Part shown: positions 1 to 8,377 of the stretch, in pieces
How the letters are laid out: every line of letters starts with the position of its first letter
Numbering within the stretch: position 1 is the first letter of the stretch
Assembly: GCA_041666465.1 (NCBI GenBank)
Contig: JBAYGX010000001.1
Span: 1-36,473 of the forward strand
Source: XYC2-FULL-41-22 sp041666465
GTDB taxonomy: Bacteria > Patescibacteriota > Gracilibacteria > UBA1369 > UBA12470
Length of the DNA: 36,473 nt
Direction of reading: 5' to 3'
Translations under genes and position numbers: made by a program
The notes under the pieces: generated by a model
Told to the model about the DNA's origin: nothing
What the model saw: the letters and a program-made list of their open reading frames with translations, nothing else
Databases searched by the model: none

Positions 1-1580
1 AAATCAGATCTTTGAGTTCTCCAGTCACGAGGGATAATAACTGAAACATCTCTTCCAATAACTTCGGAAGCTTTATATCCAAAAATTCTTTCAGCTTCCT
101 TATTCCAAACAAAAATGTTTTTATCCATATCAACACCTATAATTCCTTGCCCGGCCGAAGAAATCAAAGCATCAAGATATTTTTTCATAAAAACAACCTC
201 TTTTTCCAATTCAACACGATTAGTTACATCCCGAAAAACTCCCTCAATACCCTTAAACCTTCCATTTTCATCTTTAAGCCCACTTGCCGTAACGGAAATA
301 TAAATCGGCGTACCATCCATTTTCTTAATATTAAGAACATAATCATCAACAAAACCGTTTTCCATAACCTTTTTCACAAAAGCCTTCCTGTCTAAAGGAT
401 CGCGGTAAAATTCAACAATATTTTTACCAATTATGTCGAACAGCCCATCGCAACCAAGAATATTTAAAGCCGCCTTGTTAAAAGCGGTAACAACTCCATT
501 TTCATCAACCATATAAACACCATCTCTCATGGAATCAAAAAGTTCCTTGTATTTTTCTTTAACAGATCTCAACTGCATATTCATTTTCACGGTATCATCC
601 ACATTATGCAAAAACCCATCAATTTTTTCGAGATCACCATCAATGTTATAAACGGCATGACTGTTAAGCTCAAAATAAACAGGTTTTAAACTCTTCGATA
701 AAATTCTAAATTTAAGACCCCTGGTAGTAGTTCGTTTTCTGCTCTTAAGATCTTGGAATGAACTTACAACAGTATGCAAATCATCATTATAAATAAACTC
801 TGAAAAATGCTTACCAATAATATCAGCTTTCAAGTACCCCAAAGACTCAATTACATCATTCATATCAATGAAAACACCACTACCATCAATTGTATAAATT
901 ATATCTAAAGCATTATCAAAAATCCCCCTATATCTCTCTTCGGATTTCCTAAGCTCCTCGGTTTTCCTCAACACTTCTTTTTCCAAAAGTTCATTTAAAT
1001 ATAAAATTTCGGTAGCTTTACTCTTGGCAATTTGACCGGATACGGCAAGATTCGAAATGGTATTCGCAATTACACTCAAAAGATCCATCGATGCATCAAG
1101 CTTCTCTTTACTAAAAAGAGGAATGGCCAAAAACATTTCAAGATAAGAATCGAAATCAACACCATGAATATCGGCAAGAGTTTTACATTTAACTATATCC
1201 GGATTTGATAACCTAACCTGCCCACCCTTAAAATAAGCGACAATCCTTCCACTAAGCATTATTGGGACGGTGAAACCGAATAACCCGGCATGACATTCAA
1301 AAACCGACGACTTGGTAGCATTTAAACAAATATTCCCACAATGAGCCTCATGCTTCCTACATTCGGAAATAAAAGACTCGGAATTACGCATATGACTACA
1401 AAAAACACTCATATTACTGCGTTTTGTAATAGGCTTCTTACTAAAAGCATCAACTATTACCAAAGAAACACTCAAGGCTTGCGCAAGAGTATCCTGAATC
1501 CTCTGTAAAGTTTTGAGCGATACAAAATCGGACAGCAAAACTTTCTTGTCTTTGCCAACATGAACAGTTGCAACTGTCAT
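1..1580 (-). CDS. PocR-PAS-PAS-PAS sensor protein, C-terminus beyond the window
   Basis: This frame is open from an ATG at 1580-1578, with an in-frame TAA four codons upstream, to the window edge, giving 526 codons. Residues about 10-165 resemble the PocR ligand-binding domain: a cysteine/histidine-rich stretch (ECRKHEAHCGNIC, then FECHAGLFGFTVPI) and the later GGQV motif. A short coiled coil leads into three PAS domains starting near residues 212 (SEERYRGIFDNA), 337 (KEKYKELFDSM) and 463 (the GQGIIGVD and GYKASEVIGRD motifs); PAS2 closes with a PAC-like GVFRDVTNRVE. The output domain is cut off. A histidine kinase, GGDEF or phosphatase output is possible and cannot be chosen from the sequence. 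There is no signal peptide or membrane segment, so it is probably a cytosolic sensor. It lies 44 bases downstream of tyrS on the same strand and may be cotranscribed. The domain calls are solid; the final function is unknown. Confidence 0.85.
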   Translation of the reverse strand, partial: MTVATVHVGKDKKVLLSDFVSLKTLQRIQDTLAQALSVSLVIVDAFSKKPITKRSNMSVFCSHMRNSESFISECRKHEAHCGNICLNATKSSVFECHAGLFGFTVPIMLSGRIVAYFKGGQVRLSNPDIVKCKTLADIHGVDFDSYLEMFLAIPLFSKEKLDASMDLLSVIANTISNLAVSGQIAKSKATEILYLNELLEKEVLRKTEELRKSEERYRGIFDNALDIIYTIDGSGVFIDMNDVIESLGYLKADIIGKHFSEFIYNDDLHTVVSSFQDLKSRKRTTTRGLKFRILSKSLKPVYFELNSHAVYNIDGDLEKIDGFLHNVDDTVKMNMQLRSVKEKYKELFDSMRDGVYMVDENGVVTAFNKAALNILGCDGLFDIIGKNIVEFYRDPLDRKAFVKKVMENGFVDDYVLNIKKMDGTPIYISVTASGLKDENGRFKGIEGVFRDVTNRVELEKEVVFMKKYLDALISSAGQGIIGVDMDKNIFVWNKEAERIFGYKASEVIGRDVSVIIPRDWRTQRSD

Positions 1581-1624
1581 ATAGAAAGATTGTTAGTCAA
1601 ATGGTTGCCTGAATTATCACACAA

Positions 1625-2821
1625 CTACTTAATTTTAGCAAGAATGAATTTGCGCTTACCTACCTGGATAAGCCTTCCTTCTTTATTCAATTCGACCATA
1701 TCTTCAAACGAACTGACTTTTACATTATCAATTTTCACTCCCCCACCCTGTACCAATCTTCGTCCTTCACCCTTGGAGGAAACCATTTTGGCATCAAATA
1801 TAAGCTCGACGATATTCCAATCTTTTTTGGAAAATTTCATTTCTTCAATTTCGTCCGGAGTTTGTTTATTTCTGAAAATATTTATAAATTCATCCTCGGC
1901 ATCTTTTGCAGATTTCTCATCATGATATAAAGCAACAAGATCTCGAGCCAACCTCATCTTAATATCTCTTGGGTTAACCCCACCATCCAACTGTTTCCTA
2001 ATATCAACAAGTTCATCCATAGTCTCATCGGTAGCCAATTCGAAATATTTCAAGATTAAAGCATCCGGTATAGACATAGCTTTACCATAAATATCCTTCG
2101 GACTTTCATTAACACCTATGTAATTATTTTCAGACTTACCCATTTTTTTCTTACCATCAAGCCCTTCCAAAATAGGCACGGTTAATACATTTTGAGGTTC
2201 TTGCCCATAAGCCTTTTGCAAAACCCTTCCTGCAAGCAAATTAAAAGTTTGATCCGTACCACCAAGCTCAACATCAGCCTTAAGCGCAACCGAATCATAA
2301 CCTTGCATTAAAGGATAGAAAAACTCATGCATCGAAATCGGTAAATTTTTTGCAATTCTATCCTGGAACATATCCCTCTCAAGCATCTGCGCCACAGTAA
2401 AATGCGTAGCCAACTTAACAACATCCTTAAAAGTCATTGCGGAAAGCCAATCCGCATTCCACACAACTTCAACATTTTTCGTATCAAGAATTTTACCAAC
2501 CTGTTTCAAATAATGCTGAGCATTAGCCTCAAGTTGTTCTTGCGTTTTCGGAGCCCTTGTTTCTGATTTACCAGTAGGATCACCTATTTGCCCGGTGAAA
2601 TTACCAAACAAAAGCAAAATGTGATGCCCCAAGTCTTGAAACTCCTTAAGCTTCTTAATCACAACCATATGCCCTATATGCAAATCCGATCCGGAAGGAT
2701 CTATCCCTAACTTTATCCTCAATTTTTTACCACTCTTCAATTTCTTCTCAAGATCATCTCTAACAATCACATCAACAGTACCCTTGTTAAGCAAGCTAAA
2801 AATTTTATTTGTATCGTTCAT
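1625..2821 (-). CDS. tyrS: Tyrosyl-tRNA synthetase
   Basis: This class I synthetase charges tRNA-Tyr with tyrosine in the cytosol. The 398-residue protein has the ATP-binding HIGH signature at residues 48-51 and a KMSKS-type loop, here KMGKS, at 226-230. The tyrosine-pocket region (GGTDQTFNLLAGR, about 188-200) is intact. Residues about 335-395 form the C-terminal S4 RNA-binding domain (GEGRRLVQGGGVKIDN). The length is normal for bacterial TyrRS. The ATG at 2821 fits the family N-terminus; there is no clear Shine-Dalgarno sequence. It is transcribed divergently from rluD across an 89-base spacer, and the sensor gene at 1-1580 follows it. Confidence 0.97.
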   Translation of the reverse strand: MNDTNKIFSLLNKGTVDVIVRDDLEKKLKSGKKLRIKLGIDPSGSDLHIGHMVVIKKLKEFQDLGHHILLLFGNFTGQIGDPTGKSETRAPKTQEQLEANAQHYLKQVGKILDTKNVEVVWNADWLSAMTFKDVVKLATHFTVAQMLERDMFQDRIAKNLPISMHEFFYPLMQGYDSVALKADVELGGTDQTFNLLAGRVLQKAYGQEPQNVLTVPILEGLDGKKKMGKSENNYIGVNESPKDIYGKAMSIPDALILKYFELATDETMDELVDIRKQLDGGVNPRDIKMRLARDLVALYHDEKSAKDAEDEFINIFRNKQTPDEIEEMKFSKKDWNIVELIFDAKMVSSKGEGRRLVQGGGVKIDNVKVSSFEDMVELNKEGRLIQVGKRKFILAKIK

Positions 2822-2856
2822 AAGAATTACTTGTTTTAAATTGTCGAATTAAATTC

Positions 2857-2862
2857 TATACT
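2857..2862 (+). promoter_or_regulatory. Possible -10 box of the rluD promoter
   Basis: TATACT lies 49 bases upstream of the rluD ATG in the 89-base divergent spacer with tyrS. The best -35 candidate (TTTAAA, 16-bp spacing) is poor. The opposite strand of the same place reads TATAGA and could serve tyrS, so the two promoters may overlap. This is a motif match only. Confidence 0.3.
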
Positions 2863-2910
2863 ACAGAGCAAAGGAAGCAAAGCACTCATTCGCAAAACTC
2901 CAATCAATAA

Positions 2911-3822
2911 ATGAAAAAAACCATAAAATCAACCTCCACAGGCAGACTAGACAAAATTTTAACAGAGTCATTGGAAGGATTAACAAGACAAAAAATCCAA
3001 CTGTTAATAAAAGATGGACTCGTAAAAGTAAATCATCAGAAAGCAACCAAACCAAACAAGCCAATTAAAGAAGGAGATTTTATAAATGTGGAAATAATAA
3101 AAAAACCACTAGAATGGGCAAAACCTCAAAAAATGAACCTAGATATAATCTATGAAAACAAAGACTATCTTATAATCAATAAACCTGCAGGAATTGTTGT
3201 TCACCCGGCACCGGGACATAAAGAAAACACACTTGTAAACGGACTTCTTTACCACCTTAAAAAATCGATAAGCAAAAAAGAAGACACAATTCGTCCGGGA
3301 ATAGTCCATAGGCTTGATCAAGACACCTCGGGGATACTGGTAATAGCAAAAAACGATTCCTCTCATTACGACCTCTCGCGTCAAATAGAGAAAAGAACCG
3401 TAAAAAAGACCTACATAGGTCTCGTATATGGCTTGATAGACCACAAAGGCAGAATAGAAGCGCCAATAATGAGAAATCCACTTAAACGAGAAGAAATGAC
3501 AGTAGATTCAAGAGGAAAAGAATCAATAACGGAATTTCAGCCAATAAAAATCTTCAAAGACAAAAACTGTACGCTCATAGAGGTAGACCTGAAAACCGGA
3601 AGAACTCATCAAATAAGGGTACATATGGCTTCAATAGGACACCCGATTATAGGAGACACAAAATATGGTACGAAAAAAATCAACGAAGAATTCAAAAAAT
3701 ACGGAATAAACCGTCAATTCCTACATGCTGAGAAACTAACATTCAAAAACCTTCAAAAAAAGCAGGTCTCCTATACGACAAAACTACCAAAAGATCTACA
3801 ATCTGCAATCTCTAAACTGTAA
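2911..3822 (+). CDS. rluD: RluD-family 23S rRNA pseudouridine synthase
   Basis: The product converts uridine to pseudouridine in large-subunit rRNA. Residues about 11-62 form an S4 RNA-binding domain (GRLDKILTES, then LIKDGLVKVN). The catalytic domain carries the family signature at 132-141, VHRLDQDTSG, with Asp136 as the expected nucleophile, and the later GRTHQIRVH motif. The 303-residue length is typical of RluA/RluC/RluD enzymes. The exact target uridines (RluD-like or RluC-like) cannot be decided, so the symbol names the family. The 3' end overlaps the 3' end of the convergent rplU gene by 11 bases, with no room for a separate terminator. Confidence 0.92.
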   Translation: MKKTIKSTSTGRLDKILTESLEGLTRQKIQLLIKDGLVKVNHQKATKPNKPIKEGDFINVEIIKKPLEWAKPQKMNLDIIYENKDYLIINKPAGIVVHPAPGHKENTLVNGLLYHLKKSISKKEDTIRPGIVHRLDQDTSGILVIAKNDSSHYDLSRQIEKRTVKKTYIGLVYGLIDHKGRIEAPIMRNPLKREEMTVDSRGKESITEFQPIKIFKDKNCTLIEVDLKTGRTHQIRVHMASIGHPIIGDTKYGTKKINEEFKKYGINRQFLHAEKLTFKNLQKKQVSYTTKLPKDLQSAISKL

Positions 3823-4240
3823 CCTGCTTCTTAGCAGCTTTCTTAACAGCCTTTGGCTTAATTGGCTTAACAACAGGTTCTTTCACAGAAACCTCAGGTT
3901 TAGACTCAACCTTAACTTTTCCGGCAACTTTCGTGATTTTAAGAACCTTAACTTTGAAATATTTCTGTACATGCCCCTGTCTTCTTTCATAATGATCCTT
4001 TGCTTTCATCTTAAAAATCCTGATTTTATCTCCTCTTTCTTCACTCATAACCTTAAGTTCAACTGTCGCACCACTAATATAAGGCATACCAATTTCAATA
4101 TCATTCTCATCTTTCGCCAACAAAACAACGGTCTTAACCGTAACATTTTTACCGATTTCAGTATCGAGTTTCTCGATAATAAACTCATCTTTTTCGGCAA
4201 CCTTAAATTGCCTACCGCCAAGTTCAATTACTGCAAACAT
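3812..4240 (-). CDS. rplU: 50S ribosomal protein L21 with basic C-terminal tail
   Basis: L21 binds 23S rRNA in the large subunit. The N-terminus (MFAVIELGGRQFKV) and the RRQGHVQKYFKVKVLKI block near residues 87-103 are diagnostic. The family is usually about 100-105 residues; this protein has 142. The extra 40 residues are a Lys/Val/Pro-rich tail (VKPIKPKAVKKAAKK), unstructured by composition and probably rRNA-binding. It is the last gene of obgE-pth-rplU, 54 bases after pth. The usual partner rpmA (L27), which normally sits between rplU and obg, is absent here. Confidence 0.95.
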   Translation of the reverse strand: MFAVIELGGRQFKVAEKDEFIIEKLDTEIGKNVTVKTVVLLAKDENDIEIGMPYISGATVELKVMSEERGDKIRIFKMKAKDHYERRQGHVQKYFKVKVLKITKVAGKVKVESKPEVSVKEPVVKPIKPKAVKKAAKKQVTV

Positions 4241-4294
4241 TTTATGTCAGATTAAATTTCAAAATATAACGCGCTTAATCTACTGATTTTCCCG

Positions 4295-4828
4295 TTAAAT
4301 TGCAAGTAGATTTTTGACTTTCTCAACAGCAGCATGCAAAACAGGCTTAATTTTCTCCATATCCTCCACCGAAAACCTCCCCAAAACATAAGAGCTCAAA
4401 TCTTCAACTTGAATCCCACTATTTATACCAATTCTTAATCTTGGAATGTCTTGAGTACCAAGAAGTTCAACACAAGACTTCATACCATTATGAGTACCGG
4501 CACTCCCATTCTCTCGAAAGCGAATCTCTCCAACGGGCAAATCATAATCGTCATAACACACAAGCAAATCCGGAAAATCAACCTTGTAAAACGACTTAAC
4601 CGCATTTACAGCCTCTCCCGACTTATTCATAAATGTATCCGGCTTAACCAACACGATTCTTTCTCCACCAACAACCCCTTCGGAAATATATGCCTTAAGT
4701 TTGGATTTCAAAACAAACGCATCAAAACCAAACTCTTCCATCACCAAATCCATAACCATAAAACCGACATTATGCCTTGTCTTCACATACTCTTGCCCGG
4801 GATTTCCCAACCCTATCAATATTTTCAT
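4295..4828 (-). CDS. pth: Peptidyl-tRNA hydrolase
   Basis: The enzyme recycles peptidyl-tRNA that has dropped off the ribosome by cleaving the ester bond. The N-terminal GLGNPGQEYVKTRHNVGF block holds the conserved Asn and the catalytic His (TRHNVGF). The YDDYDLPVG segment supplies the conserved Asp, and GSAGTHNGMKS holds the second substrate-binding Asn; the usual GGHNG reads GTHNG here. At 177 residues it is slightly shorter than the common 185-195. Its ATG overlaps the obgE stop by 4 bases, indicating translational coupling. Confidence 0.96.
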   Translation of the reverse strand: MKILIGLGNPGQEYVKTRHNVGFMVMDLVMEEFGFDAFVLKSKLKAYISEGVVGGERIVLVKPDTFMNKSGEAVNAVKSFYKVDFPDLLVCYDDYDLPVGEIRFRENGSAGTHNGMKSCVELLGTQDIPRLRIGINSGIQVEDLSSYVLGRFSVEDMEKIKPVLHAAVEKVKNLLAI

Positions 4829-6195
4829 CCTCTGAATTCAAAAAATACATTAGCGATATTAACATAATCGCCTTTTTTCGCGCCAAGTCTTTTTAACAAC
4901 TTATTTACAGCAAACTTATCGAAAATATCATAAACCCTACGAATAGCACCTTCATTATCGGTATTGGTCATTTTAATTATTTGCTCGAGTCTTTTGCCTT
5001 TAACCTTAAAATACTGGCGAACAGGCTTCTCTTCCGGAGGAAGTATTTCACCTACAAGATAATCAACACATCCCGCCTTAACCTCTCCTTCAAGAGTCGC
5101 CGTAATCGCCCTTTGATCCAAATCCAAATGAGGCTGATACAATTTCACTTCATCACTAACAATAACAGACTCTTTTTTAAGAGATTTTCTACTCTTTTCA
5201 AGCTCTTTCCAAATTCTAAAAACCAAATCTTTAATCCCCTCTCCGGAAACTGCAGAAATAAGCATCAACTTCTTCTTCAATTTAGGATAAGCTTCTTCAA
5301 ATAAATCAACAATGATTTTTCTCGTATCCGTATCCAAAACATCAATCTTGTTTACAACAATAACATGCACCTTTTTAACAAGGGCAGGATCGTAAAGCTC
5401 AAGCTCCTTTCTAATAACTTTATAATCATTAACCGGGTCACCAGAAGTCCCGTCAAGCATATGAATAAGAATACCTGTTCGAGAAATATGCTTCAAAAAA
5501 TCGACTCCAAGCCCTTTTCCTTCAGATGCACCCTCTATAAGACCTGGAATATCAGCCATAAGAAAAGACTGCCCTTTACTTCCACCAAATGGCTTAAGAT
5601 CAACAACTCCCAGATTTGGAATAAGGGTAGTAAAAGGATAATCCGCGATTTTCGGCTTCGCATTGGAAACACGAGAAATCAAAGTTGATTTACCACAAGA
5701 AGGCAGCCCTACAATACCAACATCGGCAACCATTCGGAGTTCAAGTCTTGCCTTAACAACTTCACCCGGCTCTCCAAGCTCGGCAAAATCAGGAGTTTGC
5801 CTAACACTTGAGATAAAATGAGAATTGCCAAACCCACCTTTACCACCTCTCGCGATAACAAATCGATCCCCGATTTTAACCAAATCCACCAAAGGCTCAT
5901 CTTCAACATAAACGACAGTACCAACCGGAACTTTTAATATTAAATCTTCCCCATTTCTACCATAACAATTGTTTCCGTCACCTTTATCTCCATCCGGCGC
6001 CTCGAACTGTTTTCTCGAAGCAAAATCAGTAAGAGTATTCAAATTCTCATCGGCAACAAAAATAATATCTCCACCTTTACCACCATTACCGCCATCCGCA
6101 CCTCCTCTTGGCACAAATTTCTCACGACGATAACTTAAAGCTCCATTACCACCTTTACCAGCCTTGAATTTTACTTCAACTTCATCACAGAACAT
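4825..6195 (-). CDS. obgE: Obg/CgtA-family ribosome-assembly GTPase
   Basis: Obg GTPases bind the 50S subunit during late assembly and link it to nucleotide levels. The 456-residue protein has the glycine-rich Obg fold (about 1-158; KAGKGGNGALSYRREKFVPRGG), a G domain and a C-terminal OCT domain (about 360-430, ending near GAIRRVYDIFDKF). G1 reads GLPSCGKST where most Obg proteins have PNAGKS; G3 is DIPGLIEGAS and G4 is NKID. The order obgE-pth-rplU on one strand is compact. Transcription from the upstream dsbA-like gene is cut by the terminator at 6215-6250, so obgE should have its own promoter in the short stretch just upstream; I could not place one. Confidence 0.96.
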   Translation of the reverse strand: MFCDEVEVKFKAGKGGNGALSYRREKFVPRGGADGGNGGKGGDIIFVADENLNTLTDFASRKQFEAPDGDKGDGNNCYGRNGEDLILKVPVGTVVYVEDEPLVDLVKIGDRFVIARGGKGGFGNSHFISSVRQTPDFAELGEPGEVVKARLELRMVADVGIVGLPSCGKSTLISRVSNAKPKIADYPFTTLIPNLGVVDLKPFGGSKGQSFLMADIPGLIEGASEGKGLGVDFLKHISRTGILIHMLDGTSGDPVNDYKVIRKELELYDPALVKKVHVIVVNKIDVLDTDTRKIIVDLFEEAYPKLKKKLMLISAVSGEGIKDLVFRIWKELEKSRKSLKKESVIVSDEVKLYQPHLDLDQRAITATLEGEVKAGCVDYLVGEILPPEEKPVRQYFKVKGKRLEQIIKMTNTDNEGAIRRVYDIFDKFAVNKLLKRLGAKKGDYVNIANVFFEFRG

Positions 6196-6214
6196 CTTAT
6201 AAACAGATTAAATA

Positions 6215-6250
6215 AAAAGCGCGGAGAGAGTTTAACAGCTCCGCGCTTTT
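6215..6250 (-). terminator. Intrinsic terminator after the DsbA-like gene
   Basis: A perfect 12-bp inverted repeat (AAAAGCGCGGAG at 6215-6226 and its complement at 6239-6250) encloses a 12-base loop. Read on the - strand, the GC-rich stem ends in TTTTTATTT, the hallmark of a Rho-independent terminator. It begins 24 bases past the stop of the dsbA-like gene and ends 20 bases before the obgE start. The stem is symmetrical, but only the - direction has an active gene upstream. Confidence 0.85.
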
Positions 6251-6273
6251 AAAGAAAGACCGAATAACTCCTC

Positions 6274-7014
6274 TTACTCGCCAACTATTTGAGTCAAAAT
6301 AGTCTTCAATCCCTGTTTCGACTGACCATCCTGATCAACATAATCCTCATACGGAGGAACACCTTGAATTTTCTGACCATTTATAAAGAATGATGGCGTA
6401 CCTTGAACACCGGCATCCCTACCATCGCTCATATCAGCCTCAACCTCATCATAATACTTGCCATCATCAAGACATGCCTTAAAAGCAGTCGTATCAATAC
6501 CTTCAATCGTAGCGGCATAATCAGTCAATAACTGATTAATATCACCTTCATAAGTCGACCATTCATCATAATTGGCAACAATCAAATCCTGATACTCGTA
6601 ATATTTACTATAATCATCGGCACATTCAGCCGCTTCAGCGGTTATATGAGCCATAGGATGCTTGGAAACCAATGGGAAATCTCTATAAATAAACTTAATT
6701 TTACCGGTATCAATAAAATCAGCCTTTATTAAAGGGAAAATCTCAGTTTCGAAATAATAACAAGCCGGACACTCATAATCACTAAACATTATAATTGTAA
6801 CCGGAGCATTGGCATCACCAAGCACAGCATCATCTTCGGCATCAGGCAAAACAACTTCAGTTGTACCCGTTCCAGTTGTTGGATCAATAACGGTAGTCGA
6901 AACAGACCCACCATCCAATGAAGATATTCCCAATCCTATAAGGATACCTATCAATGCGAATGTACTTACCATCCACACGATACCGCCACTTTTCCCGCCA
7001 CCTGTGTTTTCCAT
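6274..7014 (-). CDS. Membrane-anchored DsbA-like thiol oxidoreductase
   Basis: This is a DsbA-type thioredoxin-fold protein that forms or shuffles disulfides outside the cytoplasmic membrane. From the ATG at 7014 (246 residues) there is a short cytoplasmic tip, one membrane segment (about 12-32, IVWMVSTFALIGILIGLGI), a Thr/Gly-rich linker, then the catalytic fold starting near residue 65. The active site is CPAC (82-85) in SDYECPACYYFE; the cis-proline loop is GVQGTPSFFINGQ. The frame can extend upstream to 7098, but that adds 28 residues before a clean Met-membrane segment and overlaps the promoter, so I chose 7014. No DsbB or VKOR reoxidising partner lies in the window. The cysteine-rich secreted proteins nearby (8038, 26335) are possible substrates; that is inference. 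Confidence 0.9.
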   Translation of the reverse strand: MENTGGGKSGGIVWMVSTFALIGILIGLGISSLDGGSVSTTVIDPTTGTGTTEVVLPDAEDDAVLGDANAPVTIIMFSDYECPACYYFETEIFPLIKADFIDTGKIKFIYRDFPLVSKHPMAHITAEAAECADDYSKYYEYQDLIVANYDEWSTYEGDINQLLTDYAATIEGIDTTAFKACLDDGKYYDEVEADMSDGRDAGVQGTPSFFINGQKIQGVPPYEDYVDQDGQSKQGLKTILTQIVGE

Positions 7015-7041
7015 AAGGAATTTTAGGTTAAATAGTATATG

Positions 7042-7070
7042 TTTATATAATAATTTAGAACAAAAATCAA
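7042..7070 (-). promoter_or_regulatory. Probable promoter of the DsbA-like gene
   Basis: On the - strand TTGATT (7070-7065) is followed after 17 bp by TATAAA (7047-7042), 27 bases upstream of the chosen ATG at 7014. A second -10-like TATACT lies a little further downstream. The location supports 7014 rather than 7098 as the start. Motif match only. Confidence 0.45.
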
Positions 7071-7139
7071 TACCCTCAAACTCACATAACTTAAACACTG
7101 TACTCTACACATTCATCTAAAAACAACTGATTGTAAAGA

Positions 7140-7226
7140 TGGTGCCGAAGGAGAGAATCGAACTCTCACTCCCTTACGAGAACACGATTTTGAGTCGTGC
7201 GCGTCTACCAATTCCGCCACTTCGGC
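7140..7226 (-). tRNA. tRNA-Leu (anticodon CAA)
   Basis: The - strand sequence folds as a class II tRNA with a long variable arm. The acceptor stem GCCGAAG pairs with CTTCGGC. The anticodon stem CACGA/TCGTG encloses the loop CTCAAAA, giving anticodon CAA, which reads UUG leucine codons. The variable arm and the T loop (GTTCGATTC) are normal. The discriminator is A and the CCA end is encoded (7140-7142). It is divergent from tRNA-Asp. Confidence 0.96.
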
Positions 7227-7236
7227 TAGCACAGAG

Positions 7237-7264
7237 ATTTTACCTGATTTTTTTCTATTGCAAA
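7237..7264 (-). promoter_or_regulatory. Possible tRNA-Leu promoter
   Basis: On the - strand TAAAAT (7242-7237) lies 10 bases before the mature tRNA-Leu 5' end, with TTTGCA (7264-7259) 16 bp upstream. The distance is short but workable for a tRNA gene with a minimal 5' leader. Motif match only. Confidence 0.35.
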
Positions 7265-7343
7265 GAGAAAATTTGTAAGGTAAATTTGCGCACGCAAGCT
7301 ACGGGGAGCATTATTGCTTTCTATAGCCGTAAAAAAAAATAGT

Positions 7344-7420
7344 GGAGCGGTAGTTCAGCTGGTTAGAACGCCACACTGTCACTGTGGAGGTCGCGGGTTC
7401 GAATCCCGTCCGTTCCGCCA
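7344..7420 (+). tRNA. tRNA-Asp (anticodon GTC)
   Basis: Acceptor GGAGCGG pairs with CCGTTCC, including one G-U pair. The anticodon stem CCACA/TGTGG encloses CTGTCAC, giving anticodon GTC for aspartate. The D arm (AGCTGGTTAGA) and T arm (GGGTTCGAATCCC) are canonical. The discriminator is G and CCA is encoded at 7418-7420. The 117-base spacer to tRNA-Leu contains an A-run directly upstream but no clear promoter for this tRNA. Confidence 0.96.
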
Positions 7421-7495
7421 CTAGCGCAAAGAAAGAGCGCAATTATAAAGTTGGTTGCACATGCAATCTCCTTTATTTAAAAAACAAACATACTA

Positions 7496-7996
7496 TCAAC
7501 TTTTAATCAAAGATCCAGGATTTTGTTTGTACCGGAGCTGTATATCTTCACTATACCCGAATCTGGTTTTCGGAAGTTTCCCCATCAAATAAACCAAAAC
7601 CTCATCTGCCAAATTAGCACTAAGATTAAGTGGAACAGTCTTTCCATCGGAAAAATTAAACATAATATTGGAATTATTGGTTCTTGCCCCGGACTTATAC
7701 ACGACATCTTGTTTGAAAATCCAAACCAATGTCTCAGGACTCCCATAGATGGAATTCAGTATTCTATCGGATTTTCTCACAACATAAAACATACAAATTC
7801 CAACTAAAAAAAAGAATACCCCCAGGATTCTGACTAAAATTGAAACAGCCGTGCTCGCAGTATCATCAATGTTTGGCAAATAGACCATAAAAGCTCCTAA
7901 TGGAGCTATCATAAAACCGGCAATTAAAAGCCTTATTTTACTAGCTTTAACAGCTTTTCGTATTATTTGTTCGAAATTATTATTGTCCATTTTCAA
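7496..7996 (-). CDS. Hypothetical protein with two membrane segments
   Basis: I do not recognise this 166-residue protein. After a basic amphipathic N-terminus there are two hydrophobic segments (about 22-40 and 49-69, the latter ILVRILGVFFFLVGICMFYV), then about 95 soluble residues. The soluble part (IFKQDVVYKSG, then SNIMFNFSDGKTVPLNLSA) has the alternating beta pattern of small PH-like domains attached to membrane hairpins, but that is only a resemblance. Two close ATG codons (7996 and 7990) are possible starts. It stands alone between tRNA-Asp and a divergent small gene. Confidence 0.75.
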   Translation of the reverse strand: MKMDNNNFEQIIRKAVKASKIRLLIAGFMIAPLGAFMVYLPNIDDTASTAVSILVRILGVFFFLVGICMFYVVRKSDRILNSIYGSPETLVWIFKQDVVYKSGARTNNSNIMFNFSDGKTVPLNLSANLADEVLVYLMGKLPKTRFGYSEDIQLRYKQNPGSLIKS

Positions 7997-8037
7997 GTTT
8001 ATTAATTACAATTAAATCGTAATCAAAAATTATATCC

Positions 8038-8376
8038 ATGTCTAGAAAACTAATCATACTGGCAATCACAGCTGTAATCATACTTGGTACAAGCTACTAT
8101 GTGCTTTCAACACACACACATGATGACGAACTACTACCGGTCATGCGCTCAATCCCACAAGGCGACATCGTTTATGATTCAAGAACAGCCGAAGAAGCTT
8201 GCACTGAATATCTATATGATTTGCAAAAAACCGATTATTACCAAGATTACTTCTGCTCACTCTATTCATCGGAACGCATCGATTCCGGAACGGCAACCGA
8301 AACCGATCTTGCCAAATGCACAGATGGATTAAGTATTGCCGGATGTTTCTCATGCCTATTTGAATGCCGAAAATAA
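8038..8376 (+). CDS. Small secreted or membrane-tethered cysteine-rich protein
   Basis: A 112-residue protein of unknown function. Residues 4-24 (KLIILAITAVIILGTSYYVLS) form a signal anchor after a short basic tip. The exported part is polar and has six cysteines, concentrated at the end (CTDGLSIAGCFSCLFEC). Exported cysteines suggest disulfides, which would suit the DsbA-like enzyme encoded at 6274-7014; that link is inference. The acyltransferase gene begins one base after its stop, so the two are almost certainly cotranscribed. Confidence 0.7.
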   Translation: MSRKLIILAITAVIILGTSYYVLSTHTHDDELLPVMRSIPQGDIVYDSRTAEEACTEYLYDLQKTDYYQDYFCSLYSSERIDSGTATETDLAKCTDGLSIAGCFSCLFECRK

Positions 8377-8377
8377 T

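Noticed and set aside
1560..1925. Open frames opposite real genes, for example 1560-1925 (+) across tyrS and 12831-13016 (+) across the lipid kinase
   Set aside because: They lie antisense to well-supported genes, show the composition of reverse-complemented coding sequence and match no family.
7015..7098. Upstream extension of the DsbA-like protein to an ATG at 7098
   Set aside because: It adds 28 residues before a normal membrane anchor and covers a plausible promoter at 7042-7070.
7272..7330. Third copy of the palindromic repeat between the two tRNAs (TTTGCGCACGCAAGC)
   Set aside because: Only a few bases around TTTGC...GCAA agree; the ACAGGCCGG and ACGGCCCT parts are missing.
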